Source: Isoetes taiwanensis
Taxonomy: Eukaryota > Streptophyta > Lycopodiopsida > Isoetales > Isoetaceae
Length of the DNA stretch: 64,000 nucleotides
Direction: 5' to 3'
Assembly (NCBI GenBank): GCA_021234155.1
Contig: JAJEKV010000087.1
Coordinates: 3,095,242 to 3,159,241, forward strand
The notes under the pieces were generated by a model. It was given only the letters and a program-made list of their open reading frames with translations. It ran no database searches and had not been told where the DNA came from. This document shows, piece after piece, positions 24,245 to 33,102 of the stretch. The position numbers were made by a program, and so were the translations under genes. The stretch's first letter is position 1; every line of letters starts with the position of its first letter.

Positions 24245-24739
24245 TGTGACGACGGATATTCGTATCATATGAATATTATACTCGTATGTACAAGAGTCGG
24301 TCGTCACACGGATGCAAAAGGGTAGTTGCACAGAGCAAGGTTTGAATTCACAACCTTCCAATTGCAAGTCACACACCTTTGCCAAGTGCCCTACCAATAT
24401 TTGGTAAAGACATTTCTTCATGTCTTTCTCATGTTTCCAGGAGGTTCTAGAATATTCTAGAACCTACATGCATGCGCGACACTTGGCATGATCTCATCCA
24501 TTGGAGTGGCGCGATCCTAACCGTTGGCCTATATATATAAGGAGGCATCTCCTTCTTGTCAAACTATTCCGGTTCAACGCCAGTCTTGAGCCTTCTAGGC
24601 ATCTGTCTCGTATTCCTGCTTGCTTTCGGGCCATTGTATTCTTGATTCCTGTTCATATATCAGATTTCTTGCCGATCTTGGCGTATTTCTTCCGTATTTC
24701 TTGCATATTTTTCATGTATTTTCCTTGTTTTCGCGTGGT
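24245..24739 (+). repeat. 5' LTR
   Basis: Matches 29545-30056 apart from small indels (a 4-base addition near 24655 and an 8-base absence in the middle). The last bases of the 3' LTR (TTCATGACA) have no counterpart here, so a deletion took the LTR end and the primer-binding site. On its minus strand a tRNA-like module lies at 24333-24396. Confidence 0.92.
24530..24540 (+). promoter_or_regulatory. LTR TATA box
   Basis: TATATATATAAGGAGG follows a GTTGGCC block, and the same sequence occurs in the 3' LTR at about 29842-29853. It is the likely U3 promoter of the gypsy element. Confidence 0.7.
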
Positions 24740-24745
24740 GATTTT

Positions 24746-25650
24746 ATGGAGGAGGTTTCGACTTTATTACAGCAGGTCCAACAGCTTGTTCAAGTATGCC
24801 AGTTGTTGCAGTTGGATAATAAAGAGTTTAAGGAACGTATTGCTTCACATGAATCTGCTTCTAGCTCGGGATTGAGGCTATCAGAGCCTAAGATCAGCCA
24901 GCCAGAGAAGTTTGATGGCACCCGGTCCAAGCTCCGTGGTTTTTTGAATCAGATCAGGATTGTGATTCAGCTCCATCCACATAGATATCCCACGGCCCAA
25001 GAATAAGTAGGGCTGATTGGTTCTCTTCTCACAGGGCCAGCTCTAAGTTCTCCTTTATTGGAGAAAGGAGCCCCAGAGCTGCAAGATTTTGCTGCTTTCA
25101 CTGCAGAGCTCGAGGCATGCTTTGGAGACACCGATCGTCAGCGCACAGCAGTCACAAAACTTTGCAATTTCGTCAAATTGCGATAGATACTGCCTGGAAT
25201 GATGTTGCACTTTGAGATTGTTTCCGAAAGGCATTACGAGAGGATGTGAAAGATATGCTGTTGTCTATGGAGGACCCTCAGACTTTGGAAGAAGCCATCA
25301 GATTTGCAGTTCGATGTGATAATCGGCTCTTCGAACCTAGAAAAGAGAGATGTACTCAGGTCTTCCCAATCACGCAAGCGCCTGTAGCTACGTCCTCCCC
25401 GGTGTCATCAGTAGAATCCAGCAGGTCGGGACCGGAGCCTATGCAGATTGATTGGGCAGTTCGAGGACCTTTATCTGCCACCGAGAAGCAGCGTCGGAGA
25501 GAGGCTAACCTTTGCCTCTACGGTGGAGGGGCTGGCCATATTGCTCGTGGATGCCTGCTGAAGGCCCAAATCAGTCAGAAAACTTCAGGGGCCGGTCCGA
25601 GTACTAGGAGTCTCTCGTCGGCTGGCCGCCCCTTCTCAGACTCCTTCCAC
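24746..25650 (+). pseudogene. gag of the gypsy element
   Basis: From the ATG at 24746 the frame shows a coiled-coil-like start (LLQQVQQLVQVCQLLQLDN), then the capsid entry run PEKFDGTRSKLRGFL, typical of plant Ty3 gag. Stops at about 25004 and 25183 and a frameshift before 25246 break it. The zinc knuckle reads CLYGGGAGHIARGC: the second Cys of the usual CxxC is Gly, so metal binding is lost. The gag-like region ends near 25600. Confidence 0.85.
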
Positions 25651-25795
25651 ATTTCTTGACATGTTTATTCCATCGGATAAGGTCAGCAAGACATTCTTCA
25701 TCCCTATATCATTGAAATCCGAAGTTGGAGGATTGCAAGTGTGGGCGCAACTTGATTGTGGTGCAAATGCTTGCTTTTATGGATAGTGCGTTCGC
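25640..25795 (+). pseudogene. Aspartic protease remnant of the gypsy element
   Basis: A stretch reading FFIPISLKSEVGGLQVWAQ, then LDCGANACF, corresponds to the retropepsin active site, which is normally D-S/T-G-A. Here the residue after Asp is Cys. Stops follow at once. Confidence 0.7.
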
Positions 25796-26214
25796 CAATA
25801 AGCACGCCATCCCTAGAAGCAAGGTTGAGCATCCTGGTTCTGTCGAAGTGATATGGACGGGAGATCTCCTCGGGTGCAGTCACAGAATGTACTGCGCCTC
25901 TTCAGGTTTTTTCGGGGAGTTTCTTGTAGTATTTCCTTCAATTTCATCGCTAGCCCTCATGCGTCAATAGTCTTGGGTCTGCCCTGGCTCGAGCTACATA
26001 ATCCACAGATTGATTGGCGTACTAGATCATTTCGATTTGCTGGTTCTAGCTCTAGTTCCAGTTCATCCGCAGATCAGATCTTTACACCAATATCGACTTC
26101 GATCCGTGCAGTATCGTGGGCCCCTAATTCCGTCCTTGTTGTTCCTATTTCTACTCCATGTTCTGATTCGGCTCTTGCCTCTGCTCCAGTTCATGTCCTA
26201 GATTCTGACCATAT

Positions 26215-26336
26215 TCTCAATGATGTTCCAGCTCGAGCTCCAGCTCCAGTTTTTGCTCTTGCTCCAGTTCGAGTTCCTCCTTCTGCTCCTGCCCCAGTTC
26301 TTGCTCTAGTCCCTGCTCCAGTTCCTATTCCAATTA

Positions 26337-26369
<33 letters not shown>

Positions 26370-26415
26370 GTGTTCCTGTTCCTGCTCATGTTCCTGCTCC
26401 TGCTTCTGTAGAGAC
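26215..26415 (+). repeat. Ala-Pro-rich linker, GCTCCTG repeats
   Basis: A low-complexity tract of GCTCCTGCT units encodes alternating Ala and Pro (for example TPAPAPAPAPARVPVPAHVP). It lies between protease and reverse transcriptase in the 525-residue open frame 25853-27430. The length suggests slippage expansion of a linker. Confidence 0.8.
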
Positions 26416-26549
26416 TTCTTCATGCCCTCAGTTTCGTATCTTGAAGATTTCTCTTCACGAGTTCGTTAAACTTGGAAGGCAAGATCCAAGTTCATTGTTT
26501 GCAATCCAGGTTCACCCATCGTCTAGCTCGACACCAGTGAAGTCTGCTC

Positions 26550-27810
26550 CAGTGCTCCCAGATAAATATGGGGACTTCTTTGATGTTTTTGACAAAGTCA
26601 AGACCAGCAAACTCCCAAAGCATCGTCCATATGATTGTCCTATTGATTTGCAGTCGGGGACAATGTCGCCATATGGTCCAATATATGGTCTATCTCTCGC
26701 TGAGTTGAAGGTTTTGCGGGATTATATTGAAGAGAATCTAGCCACTGGCTTCATTCGCCGTTCGCAGTCCCCTACTGGAGCGCCTATTTTCTTCGTCAAA
26801 AAGAAGGATGATTCACTGCGTCTGGTCGTTGATTATCGTGGCCTCAATAAAATCACAGTGCCGAATCGGTATCCGCTTCCTCTGATCCCAGAGTTGTTGG
26901 AGCGACTCCAAGGTGCGCATTATTTTACGAAGATTAATCTTCGGGGTGCCTACAATCTTATTCGGATCCGGGAGGGTGATGAGTGGAAAACAGCTTTTCG
27001 TACTCTGTATGGCCATTTTGAGTACACAGTTATGCCATTTGGACTTATCAATGCTCAAGCAGTATTCCAGCATATAGCCAATGGTGTTTTTCGAGAGTTC
27101 TTAGATATTTTTGTTATCATCTATTTGGATGATATTCTTATTTACTCTAAGACTTTCGAAGACCATGAGAGGCATGTTCGACAGGTTCTTCAGGAGCTTC
27201 ATGCGCATGGATTATATGCCAAAACGAGAAGTGTCAGTTTGAGCAGGATAATGTGGAGTTCTTTGGCTATCGCATCACTCCACGTGGAGTCTCTATGGAC
27301 CCCGAAAAGGTCAGCACTTTTCTGGAGTGGCAAACACCTTCATCCGTTCGAGATGTTCAGTGTTTTCTTGGGTTTGCCAATTTCTATCGGCATTTCATTC
27401 GGGATTATTCGGACATTGCCCTTCCTTTGACACGCCTCACTGTAAAGGGCGTGCCATGTGAATGGACTGTGGAAGTGGAATCTGCTTTTGTTACCCTAAA
27501 GCATGCTTTCACCACGGCACCAGTTCTTGCTCATGCAGATCCTTTGCGCCCATATGTTGTCGAAGCAGATGCTTTTGATTTTGCACTTGGTGGGATCCTG
27601 TCACAGGAGGGGGATGACCATGAATTGCATCCAATCGCCTATCACCCAGGGAAGTTTCAGGATGCTGAAATCAACTATCCCATTTATGACAAGGAGTTGT
27701 TGGCGATAGTGGATTCTTTCGAGGAATGAAGACGTTTCCTGGAGGGATCTCTTTATAAGGTCACAATCTACACAGATCATCGAAATCTAGAATATTTTTA
27801 GTCTGCTCGA
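26550..27810 (+). pseudogene. Reverse transcriptase and RNase H of the gypsy element
   Basis: RT starts around PDKYGDFFDVFDKVKTSKLP and runs through RLVVDYRGLNKITVPNRYPL, motif A TKINLRGAYN, motif B TVMPFGLINAQAVFQ and YLDDILIYSKT. In motif A the catalytic Asp of the usual LDLRGAYN is Asn (codon 26936-26938), which should abolish polymerisation. A one-base deletion near 27225 shifts the frame; the thumb and RNase H continue from 27253 (GYRITPRGVSMDPEK, LGFANFYRHFIRDYSDIA, YPIYDKELLAIV). A TGA at 27727 stands where Trp is expected, and a TAG at about 27799 interrupts again. Confidence 0.93.
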
Positions 27811-29190
27811 GTGCTCAACCATCGCCAGGCCCGGTGGCATACTCAAGTATTATCCCAGATTGATTTCGTGATCAACTACCATCCGGGATCCCTCCAAGGG
27901 AAGCCTGATGCCTTGTCTCGACGCTCCTACCTTGAGCTCAAGCTAGGTGATCCTGCATTTGACCAGCAATCACAGGTTATTCTAGGGTCTGATCGGTTCC
28001 AGCTTATGGCCCTCACTTTGTCCGAGAGGCCTCATGATACGGCCTTGTTGGAGTCTGTTCGTGCATCTCTGCCCTCCGATCCATTGGCTCAACATGTATT
28101 CTCACACCTTGGCTCTACATCATCTTCTCAGCAAATGCGATCAGACTATGATCTTTTGAGATTCGAGATGTACTCCTGTTCCGTGATGGGCTTCTGTATG
28201 TGCCAGATGGTGCTTCTAGGCTTCGGGTTCTCCAGGCTTGCCATGACACACCAATGGCCGGACATTTTGGAGTAGCCAAGACTCTTGAACTTATTAGTCG
28301 AGAGTATTGGTGGCCTGGGCTTCGTCGCTCTGTCGAAGCTTTTAATTCGATCCTGTGACATCTGCTGTCGAGCGAAGGTTCCAAGGCATCTTCCTCATGA
28401 TCTTCTTCAATCACTGTCAGTACCAGATGGACCTTGGAAGAGCATTTCTATAGACTTTATTCCAGAGTTGCCAGTCTCTCGGGGTTATGATGCCATCATG
28501 GTAGTTGTTGATCGTTTCTCTAAAATGGCTCATTTTATTCCCTGCAACATCACCATCACCAGTGAGGGGGGAACAACGGATCTTCTTCTTCGTGAAGTAG
28601 TCAAACTTCACGGCTTGCCCGATACTATCGTCAGCGATCGTGGACCACAGTTCGTCGCAGGTTTTTGGAAGCGACTTTATATCGACCGCTCACTGACATC
28701 TGGTCATCATCCAGAAAGTAATGGGCAGGTGGAGCGTACTAATCAGACTTTGGAGCAATATTTAAGGTGCTTTATCAGTTATCAGTAGGATGATTGGGTG
28801 GATTATCTTCCACTAGCTGAGTTTGCCTATAATAACTCAGTACATGCTTCCACTGGCTAGACTCCGTTCTTTCTAAACTCTGGTTTCAGCATCTTCGTTG
28901 GTCCCATAGCGTCACTGGCGATGACTCGGTCAATCCTAGTGTCGAGTCTCAACTTGAGAAACTCCAGGCTCTTCAATCGGATCTTCAGCATCATCTTCAC
29001 CAAGCACAGAAACGCTATCGGCATTATGCTGATTTGTATCGGCAGGAAGCTCCTAAATTTTACGTTGGTGACCTTGTCTGGCTTCTTCGTAGGGACCTCC
29101 CTACCTCACGTCCCTGCAATAAGCTTGACTATCGTCGCCTTGGTCCTTATTGAATCACGGCTCAGATCAGCAACGTGGCATTCTGGCTCG
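27811..29190 (+). pseudogene. Integrase of the gypsy element
   Basis: After the RNase H end ([17 protein letters not shown]), the zinc region appears in another frame ([20 protein letters not shown] then a CDICCRAK pair). The DDE core follows: ISIDFIPELPVSRGYD, VSDRGPQFVAGFW and HHPESNGQVERTNQTLEQY. Stops at about 28786 and 28858, and at least two frameshifts, separate the parts. All three catalytic acids can still be found. Confidence 0.9.
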
Positions 29191-29309
29191 AGCTCCCTTC
29201 AGCTGTTTGGCGTCATCCAGTATTTCATGTTTCTCTATTGGAGCCCTACACAGTCAATACTTTCCCAGAATGCGTTCCTCCGCCGCCACTATCATTAGAA
29301 ATTGATGAT

Positions 29310-29547
29310 CATGATGAGTTCGAGGTTCGAGAGATTTTGGACTCCAAGTTTCTTCGTTGACGATTGTATTACTTTGTCGATTGGGAAGGTTACTCGCCAA
29401 GCGATAAAACCTGGGAGCCTGCCGAGAATCTGAGTAATGATCCTGATAAAATTGCGGAGTTTCACCGACGTTACCCGGATAACCCAAGTTTGAATACTCC
29501 GGCCCCAGCTCCGAGGACTCGTCACTGTCGTAGGAGGGGGATGGTGT
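29310..29547 (+). pseudogene. Chromodomain at the end of gypsy pol
   Basis: A stretch reading FEVREILDSKFLR, a stop, then YYFVDWEGYSPSDKTWEPAE and FHRRYPDNP is a chromodomain with its aromatic cage positions (Y, W, W/Y) still visible. It identifies the element as a chromovirus. It ends within a few bases of the polypurine tract and 3' LTR. Confidence 0.88.
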
Positions 29548-30056
29548 GACGACCATACGGATATTCGTATCATACGAATATTATACTTGTATGTACAAAA
29601 GACGGTCGTCACATGGATGCAAAAGGGTAGTTACACGGAGCAAGGTTTGAACTCGCAACCTTCGTTGCGAGTCACACACCTTTGCCAAGTGCCCTACCAA
29701 TATTTGTTAAAGACATTTCTTCATGTCTTTCTCATATGCGGGGCTGTTTCCAGGAGGTGCTAGAATATTCTAGAACCTACATGCATGCGCGACACTTGGC
29801 ATGATCTCATCCATTGGAGTGGCACGATTCTGACCGTTGGCCTATATATATAAGGAGGCATCTCCTTCTTGTCGAACCATTCTAGTTCCACGCCAGTCTT
29901 GAGCCTTCTAGGCATCTCTCTGGTATTCCTGCTTGCCTTCGGGCCATTGTATTCTTGATTCCTGTTATCAGATTCCTTGCCGATCTTGGCATATTTCTTC
30001 CGTATTTCTTGTATATTTTCCACGTATTTTCCTTGTTTTCCCGTAGGTTCATGACA
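29545..30056 (+). repeat. 3' LTR
   Basis: Starts TGTGACGACC directly after the polypurine tract and ends CATGACA, so it has TG...CA ends. It contains TATATATATAAGGAGG and, on the minus strand at 29638-29699, the tRNA-like module shared with the 5' LTR. Confidence 0.93.
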
Positions 30057-30743
30057 AATGCCATCGATCCGAGCCATCGTATTGGTATTCTCGAATAGGG
30101 CGAGCATGCATCTCTCCCATGCATGCATGCATTGCATGCATTTTTTGGGGCCATGATTCGTTTGGGGATCGCTATTTCTTGCAGGTTCTTCATCGACTTC
30201 TCATCCGGCATTTTCTCCTCTCTCAACAGTTCCCTTTGACTCCCACCCACCCTCCCTTAATTTTGTATATTATTGTACATGTTGTTTTTCGTCACGTGGC
30301 ATGCATGGCCAGCCCCTCGCTTTTCGAGGTTGTTGTTTTCTTATCTTTGTGTTCTAGTTTGTGGATGTGCAGGTACAACGAGATGTGCAACTCTGTCTCC
30401 TTCAGGCTTCGTGGGTTTCTTTGTGGGAGCATTTTTTTGCAGCTTTACGTTGTGTCCAAGCCCCTTACCGAGGGCTTATCACTAGGGTTTTTCCTTAAAA
30501 CCCCAAAAGGGTAGGATTTTTTAATTCAGGCGATAAGCTTTCGACAGGTACACTTAATCGACATCTATAGAATTTCTTTGGCGTCCAGATGGTATAACTG
30601 TATTCCCTATATTTTTCTATTGTGAGTAGCTTGCAAATGTGCAGCTATCCACTCTCCACCACTGTAGAATTCTGCTGAGATGAGTGAAAAGCCTAGCTAG
30701 GGAGCTTTTGTCTGTTTCATGCGAGCCCTAATTCGAGAATGAT
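30057..30743 (+). repeat. Repeat A/B, copy 2 (3' flank of the gypsy element)
   Basis: The first 180 bp and the last 45 bp match repeat A at 23867-24244. The part from about 30187 to 30665 matches 61527-62031 in reverse (blocks CCACCCTCCCTTAATTTT, GGTACAACGAG, CCAAGCCCCTTACCGAGG, ACATCTATAGAA). It is therefore a mobile family with at least three copies, the first internally deleted. Its short ORFs are not conserved between copies. Confidence 0.75.
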
Positions 30744-31689
30744 CTCTGAATATAATATTTTATCCTGCTACTCCAGACTTGTCCCACAAAGTTTGATGCT
30801 TTTAAAATATGTTCATGCGCTACCAACTTGATACTTCAAGTTTAATCTGAGATCTCCTCGACTATTTGAATTGAATATGATTCTATTTATGTTAGTAATC
30901 AATCTAATGTCTAAAACAGATGTCTTGTTGTCTTAACCTACCCATTCTGCACATCTTAACACCTATGTGCTAACAATATAATACTAGGCTGTCATACAAT
31001 CATGTATACCTTGAGGTGAGTGACTTAGCCACAATATGAATTTTATACGATCAAAGCATGCACAACAATATGTGAGACAGTTTTGTCCTTGTTAGCAGGC
31101 TTGCCTAATCCCCCCTACAACTTTTGCTGCAATTCTAGCCTATCAACGTGGTAAGCCACATCAACAAAATCCAATAGCACTGATTGGATCTATTAATTTT
31201 GAATCTGACGGTCATAAAAATAAAAAAATCCCCTGGGAAATTAATTTCCTTTCAATCGAAGCTCCGGCCTTCTTCGAGTTTTCTTTCTCCTCATGGGCTT
31301 TTGGGGCTGCTAATGCCTTACAGAGGTCTTTTTCCATGTACTTGGCTTGCACGACCAGTGGTGTTAGAAATCGAGTAAACTTGCATCACAAATGTCACAA
31401 ATATGAGTTTGTCGTGGCAACAATAAAATTCGTCATAGAATTTGCTTCCTTGGTTCTTGCTTCTCTTGACAAATACATGCAACCTCAGTCTAATTATGAC
31501 ATCATCATAGTCCAGGGCTGCAGGATTTCTCTGGCTCAGAATCATTGGGAGTTTAAACCTGTGAGTAATACTCATCCGTGAGGCTTCTTGCTTGGAATTT
31601 TGAAGTACTTCTAGTGTAGCTTGTGTAATTAACTTGCTAGAAGGAAGGATTATTGTCCATCTTTTGCAAACTCAAGATATATTTCATAG
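30744..31689. other. No gene recognised
   Basis: Only short overlapping ORFs (31184-31378, 31336-31581) without recognisable domains. Confidence 0.5.
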
Positions 31690-32395
31690 CAACCACCTAG
31701 TCCAGATTATGAAAAATGTGGGGATTGCCTAGAAAGATGTGATATATGCAAGAAGAATCTTTGAGAGTATAATTCGAAAATATATTTATTCATGGGCTCT
31801 CATGATCATTGCATATGCCCAACATATTTGAGACATTTAGGCATATGTAAATGCAAGGAGTGAATCCAAATATTTTTACTCTCAGTACAATCATGAATAC
31901 ATGTGAAAAACATGAACTTGCAGCAGAAAGCAAGCTACTTCATTCAATTCTATATGCATCTGAATTAGAGTCGCATGTTGTAGTAGGAAATGCTCTTATA
32001 AACATGTACAGAATGTGTGCTATTGTAGATGTGGCTAGAATGCTACTTGAAATTTTGGAAAATAAGGATATCATGTCATGGACTGCCATGCTTCAAGCAT
32101 ATTCATAACATGGTGTGGCATACAAGCTCTCAACTTATCTACTGAAATGCACCAAAAAGGTGTAAAGTCAGATAAAGTTGCCTTGAGCTTATTGCCTGGC
32201 AATTATAGGAGCTCTTGTGAGTGGCAAAATTATCCATAAGAATGTGAATGCAAGTGATTAGATCTGGATAAGAATGTAGGAACAAACCGTATCAACATGT
32301 ATGGAAATGTGGGAGTCTTGAGGAAGCAAGGAAAGCCTTCGACAAAATAAATCAAGTTCATAGTATTGCATGGCTGCTATGACTACCCCATATGC
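31690..32395 (+). pseudogene. Pentatricopeptide repeat (PPR, PLS class) pseudogene
   Basis: PLS-class PPR proteins bind organelle RNA, often as RNA editing factors. The readable pieces follow the usual order: YARRIFESIIRKYIYSWALM and IIAYAQH; then GVNPNIFTLSTIMNTCEKHE; VVVGNALINMYRMC (all within the open frame 31851-32105); DIMSWTAMLQAYS; then, after stops and shifts, GKIIHKNVNA and a MYGNVG/ARKAFDKIN piece near 32300-32350. At least four stops or frameshifts break it and no DYW end is seen. The source is probably a retrocopy or decayed duplicate. Confidence 0.85.
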
Positions 32396-32407
32396 CCATA
32401 GTGGGCC

Positions 32408-32781
32408 ATATTCATAGTCTTCCTCAATGGATCCCATTGTTGTTGGGAAACCATCATATCTGCCTCAACCGAGGATCCTATTCATAGTCTTCCTGAAGGG
32501 AATCTCGTTATTTTGGGGGAACCAGTGCACACGCCTCAATCCCCAAGTATTTTCCAAAAGAATACCAATGTTATTAAAAAACCAAAGCAACTGTCAAATC
32601 TTCACTATCCATTGGGGAATCCATTGTTTGAGAGCATGATTATTGAACATTTTCATACCATTAATCAACTCCTAAAACGTGAAAACCTAACCCGACCCCT
32701 TCCCCAAGCCTGTGTTACCGCTAGTTTAGGTATAGGTGCTATTTTTTTAAACCATTATTATACCAATCCTTCCTTATATTA
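32408..32781 (+). other. Unknown ORF with diverged 61-bp internal duplication
   Basis: Two diverged tandem units (32408-32468 and 32469-32540) share TATTCATAGTCTTCCT and CTGCCTCAA/ACGCCTCAA. The second leads into an open frame (PIHSLPEGNLVILGEPVHTP onward) that ends at TAG 32779-32781. Not recognised; a gag-like or unknown element protein is possible. From 32782 to 33102 nothing is seen. Confidence 0.3.
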
Positions 32782-33102
32782 GCAATATGGTCACCATTTG
32801 CCTTGTTCCTCTACAGGTTCTCTTGTTTCTGCAATGCATATCCATAAGAGGTGAAGGATAGTTCATGACCGACTAGCAAAATTCTATACAAACATAGATG
32901 AATTGTTGACGTTGGATTGGTAGGATTTTGTGTCTAGCATTAAAGATATTATAGAACTAATCCATTTCAGATACAGGAAGATACATTAGATAGATCATCA
33001 TGTTTACCATCTAGATACACTATATGTCCACGTCCCCTGAGATGCTGCAACAAAATGGCACAAGTATACAAGGCCATTGATTTGTAGTTTGGGCTGCAAA
33101 TT

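Larger units (their letters stand above)
24240..30061 (+). mobile_element. Ty3/gypsy chromovirus, complete but inactive
   Basis: Two LTRs (24245-24739 and 29545-30056) start TGTGACGACC/G, and the 3' copy ends CATGACA. AATGC flanks the element on both sides (24240-24244 and 30057-30061): a 5-bp target duplication. Domain order is gag, protease, RT, RNase H, integrase, chromodomain, as in plant chromoviruses. A polypurine tract (AGGAGGGGGA, about 29532-29541) sits beside the 3' LTR. The end of the 5' LTR and the primer-binding site are missing: gag starts only 7 bp after LTR homology stops. Many stops and frameshifts make it non-autonomous now, although the two LTRs remain very similar. Confidence 0.95.

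Noticed and set aside
24620-24745. Longer gag start upstream in the 128-residue frame
   Set aside because: The extra residues come from translation of LTR sequence; the ATG at 24746 follows the LTR and starts the gag-like coiled coil.
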